DNA of 64,000 bases, from assembly GCA_029532415.1 (NCBI GenBank), contig JAQOTA010000053.1:5890001-5954000 (forward strand). Reading direction: 5' to 3'. The stretch comes from Marasmius tenuissimus. Its lineage: Eukaryota; Basidiomycota; Agaricomycetes; Agaricales; Marasmiaceae. The notes below the pieces were generated by a model. That model did no database searches. It was not told where the DNA came from and saw nothing but the letters and a program-made list of their open reading frames with translations. Positions 21,001 to 34,096 of this stretch are shown here, one piece after another (positions within the stretch are counted from its first letter, which is position 1; each line of letters begins with the position of its first letter). A program made the translations under genes and the position numbers.

Positions 21001-22026
21001 ATATGCTGGGGAGAGGATCGCGTTGCCGGTTCTCAACTGGTGAAAATAAAGTTGAAACGATCTCCGAGAGCTCGTCCAAGGATTCTGAGAGGATGATAAT
21101 ACATTCAGTAAAGCTACGTCGCCAACACCATATCGTTTTCTTACCTTTCCCAAGCACACAAAGGCGCATCCTTCCAGCACAGTACTCACTCTTCCACCAC
21201 TCAACCAGCCGCCTTCTCACTTCTCTGCCTATAGCTCCCCCGTCGGGAGAGTCATCGCTATCGCCTTCTTTTTCCGGCAACTCTCCCTTCTCCTTCAACT
21301 CTTTCGCTTTCTCCCTCAATGCTTCCCAATTTCCAGTCCCAAATTTCCGATACGGATGCCCCGCTTTACTCAAAGTCTTGTCCAACATGTATAAACGACG
21401 GTTGTCGAGCTGATGCTTCAGCTTGTACTCCGAATCCACAGCCTTCAGTTCCCGAGTGGTACTCGACGGACTGAACAAAGGACAGTGAAAGAACGCGGAG
21501 AATCGAGCGAGTGCCCCAGAGAAATGGGGAGCCGCAACATCGAAATAATAGTTGGTGTTGGAAACGGATGTGTAAGCGTTGCTCCGGCCGTTGTTCTTCG
21601 CTAAGTATTGCTTATACTCATTCTCTTTAGGGAATGTCTCTGTTCCCTAGGAGCTCCGGTAGTCAGTATGTGGTATATCACGAGTATTGTCTTCCTCACC
21701 ATGAACAGCAAATGTTCACAGAAATGCGCAAGTCCGGGCATATCATCCTTGCCAAGTGATCGACTAAAGTTAGGACTCTCGCTTGGAGGTAAGATTGAGT
21801 CACAAGTACTCACAGGATCCAGTACATGTCCTACTGAGACATCCAAACTAGCAGATGCCTTATCTGTCTTCGCATCAGATACCAGCGTAGCCTCTAAGCC
21901 GTTGTCCAGTCGAATGATTCTGTACTCCCGATCATCTTGTAAAGGCTTTTCTATCGCTTTTGTGAACACTGAGAATGGTGGTATTGATTCACTAGATGGG
22001 ACGACGCGTCGCCATAATGAAGCCAT
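18046..22026 (-). CDS. STE23: Insulin-degrading enzyme family metalloprotease (M16A)
   Basis: Large multi-exon gene. Exon 1 (22026-21814) ends LDVSVGHVLDP and joins DDMPGLAHFCEHLLFMG, forming the inverted zinc motif HxxEH (His79, Glu82, His83) characteristic of M16 peptidases; the expected downstream Glu is in TRELKAVDSEYKLK. Further hallmarks follow in order: GHPYRKFGTGN, QYWRHKP-like middle domain (FQAPYWRHKPGRF), HEGPGSLFSYLKAKGW, DYAKEIAVAMSEPYP, FTDLVEDSLEEITYDAQVAGLSY, then in the C-terminal half EPAFNVLRTKEQLGYVV and EEAPAYWGFIDN. The family cleaves short peptides in an enclosed chamber; in yeast Ste23 helps mature a-factor pheromone. All domains are present and I found no frame break, so it is probably active. 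Start is the only ATG opening the conserved N-terminal strand. Confidence 0.92.
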
Positions 22027-22256
22027 GAGTTCGAGTTTGTATTCCTACTATGGGCGTTTATGTCGTTCGGTGATTGTGATGGGAGGAGACAGAGATAGTT
22101 CGGCATCTGCCGACGCGACTTTGAGCGCGTTTCTGAACAGGCGCCCACGGGTTACGCGGAAAAACAACGCGTCTGTGCAGTTCGTATACATTTTTTGCGG
22201 AAATACAAAGAGCTAATACTACAGTAAAATTACACCTTCGTTTTGATGTTGTTGCT

Positions 22257-23646
22257 CTAGTCGACGTAAACCGTGAAGATCTCCAACTCCTCCTTTGCAG
22301 AGAACTCAATGCTCGTTCCTTGCCCCACAAAGTAGATGTAGCCCTCCTTAAGCTCGTGTATCTTCCCCTCGGCTCGTAGTTCCCCCAAGCCCGACGTACA
22401 GATCAAGACACTCGGCCCTTCAATTGCATTGATCCCCTCGGCGTTGTCGCGAGGAACTTTCGACCAGAGCATATTGAATTCACTCATGGGCGGGGCATAG
22501 ACCCGAGTGAACCCATTCTTGCTCGCTTTATACATCGTCGGCGGGAGCATGGCTGCTTTCGCGTCATGAGGGGTGAACGTAAGGCATGAAATGAACAGGT
22601 CGATGCTGTTGCGATCGGCTCGTGGACAGAAGCCAGTGTTCAGGACGTTGTTCGATCGCGCCATACATTCGACGATGTCGCCTGAGAGGTACGCGTGAAT
22701 TCCGTCTGCGGGAATGTAGAGAGCCTCGCCAGGCTTCAGGGTGAGATAGTTCATCGTTATCAGCGCGACGAGAGAACCGGGATCCTGTAGTAAAAGGTGA
22801 GCTTCAATCAAAGCCCCTCCCAAAGGTAGAACTCACAGTTTTCCCGTACTGATCTTGGAGCCGCGGTAGGAGTTCAAGAATATTTCCGTGTTTTCCGAAC
22901 GCGGGCGCCGGTAGCTTCGATAAACCTTCCTCCACTCGTTTCACTTCTTCCTCCGACGCCTCGAGCATAGCCTTCACGACATGCTTCAATGCTTGATCGT
23001 CGAACTTCGAATCTGAGCCTCCGCTTGGTAAAAAGTGCTTTAGCGAATCTAGCTTTACGAGCTGCTCAATCTCGGTCAAGGGTTTGAAGCCGCAAAATGC
23101 CTCGAAGTCAGATAAAGCGATGGCAATCTCAGGTTTGTGGTTTGGATCTGTGAAGTTCTGGGGATCCTTTTCATGTAGCTTCGACGCGAGCTCCTTGTTC
23201 TGGATAACATTTCAGCCAAGGAAACACGTAGAAAAGAAGATAGATATCATACCGGGTGTAGTTGTAACGGGAGAGCCTTTGCAATCGACAGAATCTTCGG
23301 AAGGTAAGGGAGGTTTTGGTGACCGAATTTCTGTATAACCCTCTCGCCTACGAGCTCTTTAGGATGCTTGTCGACGAAGTCCTGGAGCTTTTCCCCCGTT
23401 TTGAGAACGTATGCTGGCAATTCAGGATATGTCCCAAACCACCTGAAGCGACGATTGTCATGACTATCGCCATCAATAACAAAAGTACAAAATCTCGCAC
23501 ATTTCAGAGTACGGCTTTTTTTCATCGATCTTAAAATCTGTTCCAGGTGTCTTTGTCGCAAGACGAGCTGCCAGTGATTTGGAACCTTGCTTCCCCCATG
23601 GGTACTCGTTACAGTAGGCTTTCAGCTGGATAACTTTTTCGACCAT
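22257..23646 (-). CDS. PMI40: Mannose-6-phosphate isomerase (type I)
   Basis: Four exons on the minus strand starting at ATG 23646 ([18 protein letters not shown]). Exon 1 ends SEM and joins [12 protein letters not shown]; next comes [20 protein letters not shown], then after an intron [16 protein letters not shown] and [19 protein letters not shown], and after a last intron [20 protein letters not shown]. The zinc-binding Gln and His (LQLHP), Glu (HKPE) and His (GIHAY) are all visible, as is the substrate-lid segment. The enzyme interconverts fructose-6-phosphate and mannose-6-phosphate, feeding GDP-mannose for glycosylation and wall mannan in the cytosol. Length, about 410 residues, is normal for fungal PMI. 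The C-terminal cupin ends [11 protein letters not shown]. Confidence 0.95.
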
Positions 23647-24115
23647 AGTGCGCTTGCGAAGAGGGGAGGGCGATGGTGGTGATGGTATGAGTTCAATGCG
23701 AGTTTAACGTTAGGTCTCCGTAGTATTATTGAGGGAACTTGAGGGAGTTGACGAATGTGTTGCGAACGCTATAGGATCATGGATGGAATCATCGCGAGCT
23801 CACAATGTCGTCATGACAGTAGAATGTTCTATGAGCGCTTAATTACTTCTCCAGGTTCTAGGCTTCAGCAGTACGCTGACAATGACGATGACAGAATGTT
23901 TCCGGCTCCACTGTTCACGTTCACATCTGGGCGTTTCAAGTTCACAACTGTTTCGGATTAAAAATTCAATATACATCACAATGAGAGTAGTACTATGCAA
24001 CCCGTGTATCTGGGGTAGTAAACAAAGTTGATTTACGGTAATTGTCCGACTAAAAAGTCAGTGTAAAGGGAGTCCGTCTGGGTATTAAGGATCTATCATC
24101 GTCCGTTGGATCTTC

Positions 24116-24871
24116 TTAGAGTCCAAGAGAGCCGAGGGTAAGGCCCAAAGCCAAGTTTCTCAACAAGGTAGCGAGGTTGGTCAACCTGAATAAGGAAGCA
24201 GAGTGAGTAAACCATGGTGATGCGGCAAGCTCAACACATACAAGTTAGCAACGAGTCGGAGAACTCCAGCGAGGAGCGTGCCGAGACCTCGAAGAACCTG
24301 AGCCAAAGAAGTGTCGATGCCGACGAGGAGACCTCCGAGACCAGGGATAGTGATGGCAGAAGCGGTGAGACCTTGCACAGTGTTGGCGATGTTCTTGATT
24401 GATTCACAAATCAGAAGTCAGAATGAGGAGTTCCTCAGGGAAAGAAAGCGATAAGTAACTCACCTCGACGATACCAGCAACCAAGTTGGCAAGCTCGTCG
24501 TCGGTCTGCCTCTTCCTAGTCTCAGAACCTTCGAGCGTGCTAAGCTCACTCGAGGCTTGGTCGAGAGCAGCCGTCAGCTCGTTGACAAGAGGGGTAACGT
24601 TGTCGTCGTTGGCCGTTCCACTAGAAGTGAGCTCATCTGCGGGAGGGGTGATTAGAAACTACAGTGTATATGAGAATACGAAACACGACGCACCAATTTG
24701 AGGCAAAATAGTATCCGTGGAGGCCTTCAACGTCTGGAAGACTTGCATGACATCGGCATTGTCAGCTCGTTTGGTTAGATCAACGACTGGGACGGGTGCA
24801 GCGACCGGGTTGGAAGCAACGAGCCCGAAGGACACGAAGGTGAAGGCAGCAAAGAGCTTTGTGGCGAACAT
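24116..24871 (-). CDS. Secreted SC15-like protein, copy B
   Basis: Four exons: 24871-24694, 24636-24464, 24393-24242 and 24185-24116, giving 190 residues; exon phases equal those of copy A (7427-8227). The signal peptide MFATKLFAAFTFVSFGLVAS is identical to copy A. The hydrophilic half contains KRADNADVMQVFQTLKASTD and KRQTDDELANLVAGIVE; the hydrophobic half contains ITIPGLGGLLVGIDTSL and LGTLLAGVLRLVANLL, ending LALGLTLGSLGL. At 190 residues it matches the size I recall for SC15 better than copy A. All introns have standard donors. Probably a structural extracellular protein; molecular role inferred only. Confidence 0.82.
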
Positions 24872-25100
24872 GTTGGTCGTTGGTAAGGTATTAAGGAGAA
24901 GGTAATGAGTTGTGTAGGGAGTTAGTCTGGTCGGAAGAGCTCCTTGGGATGAGATGAGGGTAGTTGGCTGAGTTTGAGACCTCTTTTATACTCTATTCCA
25001 CCAGGGCTCAATATCTTTGGACTACTGCGACTCGCGCCACTTTCCCAAGGTTGCACGATATTCCTTTGTTTGTAGGCCAATGATGTGTTCATGACGTCCG
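24872..25100 (-). promoter_or_regulatory. Promoter of SC15-like B, conserved with copy A
   Basis: Minus-strand sequence upstream of the start matches 7228-7426 over most of its length, including CATTGGCCTACAAAC, CAACCTTGGGAAAGTGGCGC, GAGTCGCAGTAGTCCAAAGA and CCCAAGGAGCTCT. A TATAAAAGAG box lies at about 24981-24990; copy A has the weaker ATATAATTAG at the equivalent place. Confidence 0.65.
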
Positions 25101-27213
25101 GGGTCCAGAAAGTGGACCCTTCCTCGGCGACGGAAACCCCCTCGTTGGTACCACGCGGGCCGCTACCGCGCGTGCAATTTACGGCAAATACTTGGAGGTT
25201 TTGCAAGAGACTCAGAGAGCTGGTAAAGGTACCGCAGGCCCTGCATACTTCAATATACCATAGCAAGTAAGTATGACCAGTGAAAGAAGCTTTTGATTGC
25301 TCCCGGCGCTTCTCCCTTGCGCAATCAGCGTATACAAAAAGACATGGATGATGCGTTTTGAATTGGAGTGGGTGTATACTGGCACCACTTACCCTGATGG
25401 GTCCCAAAGTCCTTAGCAACGATGATCTGAATCTTTATACCAATTCTCGTAGTTGAGACCGGCCGTTCGCCTTCTCCGGGCGTTGAGTTTGAGTACCAGT
25501 CCACCCAAAAGTTTTGGGGGCTGTATCTCCCCACCTACACTCGCAAGCCACCGAAGATGTAGAAACAGACCTAGTCCTATTTAGTCTGGTGGAGTTACGT
25601 GAGTGTCGGTGCCTGAAGGCTAAGCGGATAGGATCTGCCACTCCGCCACCTGCCCCACCGCTGATTGTAAAACAGGACCTCCGCCTGACAAGCGTGTGCC
25701 GTGAGGTGAGCATTCAGTTCCATTCAGTACAGAAATAGCACCCGCGTTAGCCTTCAGACTTCAGGGCTATACATACTTCTTACGCCACAATCCCACAAAT
25801 AGACGTTGTGGAGCCGGGCCTAACCCTCCTTGTTGTCCGCGTCTGTTGGATGGGAATCGGGAAACACGCCCACGGTGAGAGGATATCGGTACAGAACTGA
25901 ACAGCGGGATCTCACAATGGAACTACACGTTGACTACGCGTGCTGGAGTCTTGGAGACCGGGCACAAGGCCAGTCGACGCGAACGTCTTCCAGAATACTT
26001 CGCGAGTTATAGTGAGAATGATACTGTACGGTTTCTGTGTGTGCCGTGAGGGTACCATGCACTGTGAAACACGCTGACTCTGTATGACTCAGTGAGGAAA
26101 AGTTGAAGTTAGGCTGGATGACTTCAACTCCATAGTCTCCACGTCCCGAATTCCCGTCCTTCCAAGGTTCCAAGCTAGTGAATCTTCCCACTCCATCCCA
26201 AAGTGGCGCCATAGATTTCAGACTTGTCGCGACTTTCTTGTGATTTTTTAGGAACGGCGAAATGTATACAAATACTACCGTACTTTCAAGTGAGGGGGTT
26301 GAAGGGCTCGGGTTCCCCGAGCTTTGCACTATCTTATCCATTATTGAAGAGTCGTACCGAAGTCGTACTCACCGTAGCCCGAGATGTCTCTTCGAACTTG
26401 TGGCTTCCAACCTCCCAAGGCACGCGAAATTCGTCGTTATCCTCCCACTCCACACGACTCTGAGTTGCCCACCCGACATCGCCACGACCCATTGATTTCT
26501 CGCATTCCGGGACCGATACATTCTTTCCCGACCCTAGGCCCTGAGGTGGAGCCCCGCCACGATGGTGGTTAGTAACGACCCAAGAAGTTGGAGGAAGGAG
26601 TGTAAGGGTGTATTAGACCTGCTGCGCAGCAGACTTCACGTTCATGATCTGCTGGCACGCCACTTCGAACGTCATACCTGTGCAGGGTCCTTTCCTCCAC
26701 CCACTGTGGCACCGTGCGAACGGCGTCTACGGTCTAAGGAGGGACCGCTGGCTGTGATGATGTTTTCGTGAACGAAGAGGTACGAATCAGGGTATGTGTA
26801 TTGCGGTCTGAATAACACAAATAAGGTCGCGGAGTGAACGACAGCAAAGAAAACAAATTGGCAAGTAGATGAAGCATTGAATGGTAAGAGCCTAAGAGGT
26901 ATAGATACAACGGTGGTATGTGGTTCGAATGGGGGTCCATTGCTTGAACAAAGCAGGATGTATGTACAGAAGGGGGAGGTTCTAGAGGCCATGACTAGTG
27001 TGAAGGAAGTAAGGTCATTGTCATGAACAATGGAATGAATAAGAATAAGCAGAATGTCATGCGAATGGTAAATCATGCAAGTAACTAGGAAGTTCTGCGT
27101 GTAAGGTACTAGAAAGAAGTTGTTGAAGTAATGCGTGGTCAACTAGTAATGCAAGAAAGCAAACAAAAAAAGTCAAGTGCAAAGTCAAAATCTTTTTCTT
27201 TTTAGAAATCAAA
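25101..27213. other. Gene-free interval
   Basis: Many short frames on both strands with no domain and no exon chain. A small hairpin GGTCCA-GAAAG-TGGACC occurs near 25102. Nothing else supported. Confidence 0.4.
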
Positions 27214-30200
27214 TCACTGCTGGTTTGACTGACTACTCCCAAATCCTGGCCGAGCCGGACTACTTGGCGGACTCGACCCCAAACTCACACGACTCGCCAC
27301 AGCCCTCTGTAGGACCATCAACACCGGCGAAGCGTCGTGCCTCAGATCACGCTGGGACTGGGGATCTTGGAACGGGTCCTCATCGTCACGATTTTCGCGT
27401 GTATCCTCCTGCGTCATCCTCGCTTCGAAGTCGGATAGACTCTCGCTGGTACTGCTGGTCTCCGTCTCGGTCGCTGACATACGACTAAAGACGATCTAAA
27501 AGACAGAAGGTGAGCTCAGTGCTCGGGATTCAGAAAAGAGCAAAGAAGTTGACACGTACCCGATGATCCGCCATCGATTCCCTCTGACTGTCTGTTCCAC
27601 TCACCGCCATACTTATAGGCCGAGTGTAGTCCACATGATCCAACAAACTCTCTTCACTCCGTTGAGCACGAGTGTCAATCAGCCCCTCAGGCTGATAATG
27701 ATACGACGATCCCAGATATGACTCCTCCGTCACATCCGTCAGCGCAGGAGACACGATGAATGGGATGAATGGGAGCGTCGGAGGATGCGAGCTCTGAATG
27801 AGATCCGTCAATCTTCCACGAAATTGAGGTCGAGTAGGTGGGTTTAGAAGGGACGAAGTCGAGCCTGAATCCGGGCGTGTGGGTTGTTGTTGTTGAGACA
27901 TGAGAGATATTCGGGACATCTGGGTCATAAGAGATGGAGGAGGCGACTCTTCGTCCTCGTCATCCTCATCTTCGTACAGGAAGGGATTGGGGCTGGCGGC
28001 CAGAGAAGAGGCGCTTGGGTTACCACCACGAGGTCGTGGGACGTTGGACGGATCTTGAATCTCGATTTCTCTCCATCCCCGGTCTTGTTCTAGACTCGTC
28101 AAACTCTGTGCGTTGCCGCTATTCTGCGATCCGAGTGACTGACTACGCGTGGGCGTTCCGTGAGAGGAGGAAGAAGACGTCTGATGGTGGTGGTTGATGC
28201 TGAACGCGTCGGCGAAAGGTGAGATGATAGGGATCTCCCCATGTTGTTGCGAGCTAGCCGCAGACGAGTCGGAACGGGGGAACTGGCCATCAAGCGGGGT
28301 GGGCTCTGCTGATAGTGATATCAACGATGCCGTGCGCACCGTTCCAGCACTCTCTTCTGAGGAGCTCAAACTCGAACCAGAGAACCGGCTTGGGTTTACG
28401 TTGGGTTGGTAGTGCTGGTACTGCGGGTGACCAGGCCCATCAAAGGACAGAAGACTCGTCCCGAAATGCATCGTGTTGGTGCTAGCTTGGCCACCACTCG
28501 TGATAGACCTGACATCCCCACTGTCCCCATCGCGATCCCTGTACGATGTAACAGGTCGAATGCTCGTTCCACGACTCCGCTGCGACATCGATCTCGAAGG
28601 TCTCGTATAGATATCCCCTCTCTCCTCATCTCCAAACTCCTCAACCAATGGTGGCCTCCACCTCCCACTGCCTCGTTCACGATCTCCAGCGAGCGAACTA
28701 CCATACCCGGGTATGAGGACACGGCCAGTGGTGACATCCCCAACGGGCGAAGGATTATACCTCCTTCCTTCAACCTTGCGTTTCCGTCTCCTGCACAGCC
28801 ATATTCCAACGAAGATGCCAATACCCGCGAGTAGTGCAGCAACGATGATAACGCCAATGATCGCGCCCTTATTCCGTTCGAATGCGTTGGGCTGGAGCGT
28901 ATATGTTGGCACCCCGCTCCCAGTGACTGTCGTAGTCCGCGTTCGTGTAGGGATGAGGGTGGTGTCTCCTCCAGAAAGTGTGGATGTGACGAATTCGGTC
29001 GTGAGGACGGTCGCAATCGGAACCGAGGTTGAGGACAGGTCGAGGCGTGCGCGTTCGGGTTCGGACATGAGGACTTGAGTGAGGATGTTAAGATCAGAGG
29101 CATCGAGGGTGGACACTGTGTCTGTGGGGGTTATGGTGAGGGTGGAACCGAGACTAAGAAAGGGGACCCAGTTAACTGAAGAGTAGAAACATATGAGGAA
29201 AGCGGGACTCACCGCGTCGTTATTGTGAGATCACCTGATGTCAGCGTTTGAGTGGCCGTCAGAGATACGATACTAGGAGAAAGAAGCGGGGACAGTGTTA
29301 TTGCTGATACTGAGAGAGGCGCTGAGCCAGAGCCAGTTCCTGTTACGGTCGTCGCTGTAGCCGTATCCGTCGCTGAGACCGAACTGGTTCCACTGAGGAA
29401 GCCCAGGGTCGTCGTCGGAACTTGATTCGACTCGAAGGTGGCATCAGTGGCGCTCGTGGGTTCAGTATTGGCCTCTGAGGCGGCGGCGACAGTGCCTTGA
29501 CCTGACGCACTCTCCAAGACGGATGTAGGCGACGAGTCTGAGGCCGTCGTGATCGCAGTCCGCTGGTCCGAATCTGGTGGGGTGGTAGTAACAGTACCAT
29601 CAGTGCCAGAGGTAGTAAGATCCGTCGAAGTCGGCGTGGTATCAACCGAGGTGGATTCACTTGTCGTCGTCGTCACTGGAGGCACCTCCGTCTGTGTGGG
29701 CTGAGAGGTGCCTTCGGATGTAACAGTGGTGGGAGAATCCTCGGCGGAGGTGGTGGTGGTGGCACTTTCTGTTTGGGTTGGCTCGGTCGAGGGATCAGAG
29801 CTGACAGTGGTGATCGGAGGATCCTCAGCGGTCGTCACACTATCTCCGGTCCCAGTCGTCACGGGAGGATCCCCCGTCTGGGTAGGCGAGCTCTCGGAGG
29901 TAGTCATTGTTTCGACTTCGGAACTGCCAGTGGTAGTCGGAGGTTCTTCAGCAATTGTGGCGCTACCGCCGGTCTCATTCGTCGTGGGAGACTCCTCCGT
30001 CTGCGTAGGCGTGCCCTCGGAAGTGAGTTTCGTCTCGGCGGGGTCAGAGGTACTCGTCGGTGGAGGATCCCCTGTCGAACTTGTCGGAGGCGAGTCTTCT
30101 TGGCCGTTATCGTCGCCAGCACTCGTCGTAGTCGTTTCTGTAGATTGCGTTTCGGTTTGTGTGGGGGTATCGTCCCCAGCCGAGTCAGTCGAAGATACAG

Positions 30201-30484
30201 ATGTGGGTACAACAGCCGAGTCCGAGTCCATGTCCGTCGTAGTTGTAGTAGATTCGTTTTTATTAACAAATGATAATGAAGTGGGAGTCGAAGGAGAAGT
30301 TGAAAGAGTGGAATCTGTATCAGATACAGTCTGAGATTCTGGAGGAGGTATAGTCGCGTCTGAGGTTATCGAGGTTGTAGAGGTGGTTGGTTCTTCCGTG
30401 ATAGACGTGCTCATCGGTTCAGCATCTGACATTGGTTGGGAAGAGAAGGAAGAGGTTAGAGGTGGAGTTTCCTGGCTATTGCCC
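27214..30484 (-). CDS. Mucin-like single-pass membrane protein
   Basis: Exons 30484-29213, 29153-27560 and 27495-27214 join in phase to over 1,000 residues. The first ~420 residues are almost wholly Ser, Thr, Pro, Gly, Asp and Glu, with imperfect repeats such as TPTQTEESPTT and DPPVTTGTGDS; this would be an O-glycosylated, acidic stalk. A transmembrane helix follows (GAIIGVIIVAALLAGIGIFV) with a stop-transfer cluster RRRKRK, then a ~400-residue cytoplasmic tail rich in Ser, Gln and acidic runs (EDEDDEDEE). The layout resembles Wsc/Mid2-type wall-stress sensors, but no cysteine-rich WSC domain is present. The 5' end is unresolved: the first listed exon begins after a good acceptor in phase 2, so an upstream exon, expected to encode a signal peptide, was not found. 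Confidence 0.7.
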
Positions 30485-30559
30485 CTGCGAAGGAAATCAG
30501 CACCAAAAGTAAGAATCGACAAACATGCAAACGCACGAGCTCATAATCCACCTCTGTCT

Positions 30560-33500
30560 ATACTTTTTCTTTTCGAACGTATGCGACGCCGGGGAGAGTT
30601 GGCATCGGGGAAGAGATTAAGAGATGAAGGTAAGAGGAAAAGTGAGAAAGGAGTGGAGCGTTTTTGCTCTCTCTCTCCGTCGCGAGCCGGAAAGAGGTGG
30701 AGAAAAACCAACGAAACTGACACTGCAATACATGTTTTCTCTCACACATGGGTGAGGAGCAGCTGATGCAGCTGATATCCGATGATGGTACATGACGATT
30801 CGACCTTGTGACCAATAGCAATGCTCGAATCGGGTGGAATTATCGTGAGTTAAACTCCAGGTGGATGGCTCGGGTTATCGTTGTTGTGGAGCGGAGGTGA
30901 GGTAAACTGATATCAGCGGTTGATCTGATTTTCCAATTCCGTCCGGGTCCTTTTCAGGAGTCGGGACGGGCGCTTCAAAGTGCGTGAAGGGAGGGAGGGG
31001 AATACTGCAATCTGCAGAAAACGTCTGTGGGGTACGGAGGGCTATTCAGCTTCATCCTGCGCTTTGTTGAACAAGTGCAGACCACGGACGCACCTACAGA
31101 TGTGTAGAAAAATATAACCCATTCAGTACTAGCATAAGTACACCAGCCCTTCCATCAATCAAAGCGTGGTCAGTGCCAATACATAAGTAGGCGTACGTTA
31201 GATTCTCCGGAACTCGGGGATTCGGTCCCATCATAAATTCTCTGTAAGGTCGAAGAATCTTGCAACAGCGGGTACATCGTGCCAGGCAAAAGTCAGCGAT
31301 TACGACCAGCCAGGAAGCTGTAGTCCAAGGACATGCTGCGATGAACCTTCTTCGAAGCCCTTTCGAGCCCATAGCCCAAGCCCCAAGCAATGAGCCTCGA
31401 ACACCGTCCAAGACCACCCATTCCCGATTCGGGACGTGATATTCTGGAGTCCAGCGACCCTGCATGTCCTGAGCCTCGTCGACCCGTTGGCCGTAAGCTA
31501 TACTAATGGGTAACGACCGGCTAGAGGAAACTCGTCCAACGTGCACCCACCGTGATAAAGACCGTTTGTCCGTTCGGAGCGGCGGTGCAGTAACATAGTA
31601 ACCTTCATATCGTTCAACGGAGGACCTACAAAGCTAAACGGAGCGGAAGAATGGTTTATCAGTGAGCAACTACTTCTTGCCCTCGTCCATGATCCAAATT
31701 CCAAGTCTCGAATCATAGTGGCGCACAGTGCTTACAAAAAGGGCCAGTTCCAGCTACTGACACAATCAGGAACCAGCTGGGCGCGTAACTGTGTCCTGTG
31801 CGCGAAGCGAGCTCTAGCGAGACTGTGGAGCCCTTCGAAATGTTTCAGTCTTCGGGAACCGAGCCTGAAGGGCGAGTTGGGTTGATCAGGGCTGGTCGGG
31901 TGCTCGCTTGGCAAATGCCAGCTGTCAACTCATGAGCCTCAGCACCTCCCGAGCTACAATATATTCCAGAAGTCACTCGACATATCCACCACCCCATGGG
32001 CCACAGGCTTCCGCGATATAACGTCGATTCCAGCTGGGCGCTAGCATGGTAATGGTTGAACTGCAGGATAAGCCAAAGTAAGCTCGGTATGTGATGCATG
32101 ACAATTTATGATTCACTTACTAGTCTACGTAGATCACTGACAGAACTTGGCGGAACCGTGCAAAGTCATCGTCCAAGGAGAGCCGACTCTCAAGCCGAAC
32201 TCTGGGACCCGCCCGGGTAAGGCGTGTGTTATTCACCATGAGTTCCAGCCGTGTAAACGTAGGTAAACGTTCCGGGGTATTGAGTCTGAAAGAGGGAGAT
32301 ATGGGGCTCAGATCGCGTTTGCGACTCGTGAGAAAGAGACTGCGTGGATGTTGAGTCTCGTGAATAGGTTGCAACGCGTACTGGGATCGTTTACATGAAC
32401 CTCGAGAGGCCAGGTTGCTGACCATGACGCGCTTGCCAGTCGTCACCCATACCACTTCCAGTGTTGTAGACCATCACACGCCTAAATCCCACACGTCGAT
32501 GATTCCCAAGACCATGAAAATCATGCGGAGGATCATGCAATTTGGGATCGCATACGCAACGTTTCGAAACGAAAGTTGAAGTAGGTTCAAGTTGAGGCTA
32601 AGAGGCGACTTGGTGGTATAATGTCACTGTGCCTTCTGGGAACTCAGTGCACACTGGGCACGGGTGAGATACTGATGGGTTGCTACTGAATGAAAGTGGC
32701 TATCAGTCAATGAGGTTCACACAAGGAGAGTCGAGACACCGACCCAAATCGTCCTGACATACCGTGAGATAGTGATGAAGACTATCCAGTCTTGTGCTTG
32801 TAATTAGAACACTCAGATCCAGAGTGGTGAAGACTTGATGGCGCTGGTATAATCATGAGAATCGAGATGAGGGACTCAGGAGTCAGCGGAGCCCCAGTGT
32901 GTGAATCAATGGTGATTTCGAGGTTGCGTGTGGACATTATCCTGGCCATGACCGACAAGCAGACTGACGAGCAGACCGAGAGTAGGACATTCCCAAGTCC
33001 CACCATGATGATGTTTGGGGTTGTTGTAAACGTTGTGGAACATGGCTTGGTCATCGTCGCGTACAACAAGCGGAGTTTGAAAGGTGCTTTCGATCACAAC
33101 CTCAGCAGTGCCCTTCCTCAGCTGATTGCCTCAAGGTTCGAATCTCAAAGCCTGTTTGAATTTGATTTCTTGACTACGAACCTACTCTTTGTCGGAGCTC
33201 GTGGCAAAGAAATGTACAGATCGAAAATACTCACCGCAACGATGGCAAATACCCAACAATTACCCCTTGAGCCACACAACCTTTCGCAACACGACCTCAA
33301 TCCTACTAGTCTGATGTGCTTGTGCTTGAAAACTGATACCAGGGTCGTTTTTCAACACTCAACAAGCTTCATCTGTACCGGTATGACTCATCATCTCAAC
33401 GCCTCTTTGTCCCCAGGACGCGTCCACTGGTTTTTGGCACTGGCTTATGTATCGAAATGACTCCCTTGCAACAACTACACCAGAGCTATCTCGCCCGATA

Positions 33501-34096
33501 TCGCGAGTATCATCTTCCTTCGATGGAAACCGTCTTACCCTTTTAAGCTGCTGTGTATCACTGCGGGAGTTAGCAGATGATGGTGAGAGCGCGTACATGA
33601 TGTGAACGGCACTCACAATCACTCCCAAGCTTCTAGAAGGTCGAGCGGGATCATCAACCTGCGCAAATGCCGATAGCCCTTGGTTTTGAATGCGTGTAGG
33701 CGCCGATTCCTCAATGGAGGTGCGGGTTTGAGCATTGATTCTTTGGATTCGACCATGACCATATAACAAGCCTGGATATGAAAATATCTCCCAAGCGTCT
33801 TCGTCAACTTTCGTCCTTCAAAACGTTGAAACGAACGAGGTCAATATCATATCCCCATGATGCCCATCCAGAATATCACTGATTAATTAAATCCAGCGTC
33901 CCGGAGATACCGCAGTACTTAAAAGAGTCTGCTCACACTGCCAGGTGTCAACGTCGAAGAAGACTATCACGGGAACTGCTGCAAAGAGCTGTGGAGACAA
34001 GGTAAAAACCCCAATTTGGGTCATCTCAACGCGATTCTCCTCCCTCCTCTCATAGACGATTTATCTCTCTCTTCGTTCTTCTACTTACTTCAGCGT
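30560..34096. other. Interval without a resolved gene
   Basis: Several minus-strand frames (32455-32120, 32099-31845, 31546-31094) and a hydrophobic minus-strand stretch near 33069-32850 (IIMVGLGNVLLSVCSSVCLSVMARIM, with Ser/Thr-rich surroundings) may be exons of one or two genes, but I could not connect them with convincing introns or name a family. A plus-strand frame at 32855-33460 overlaps them and looks like chance. Confidence 0.3.

Noticed and set aside
28406..30334. Several long plus-strand frames opposite the mucin-like gene
   Set aside because: Antisense shadows caused by biased Ser/Thr codons of the minus-strand gene.
32855..33460. Uninterrupted plus-strand frame of about 200 codons
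   Set aside because: No domain, no intron, residue composition unlike neighbouring proteins, and it lies opposite a hydrophobic minus-strand stretch that looks more coding-like.
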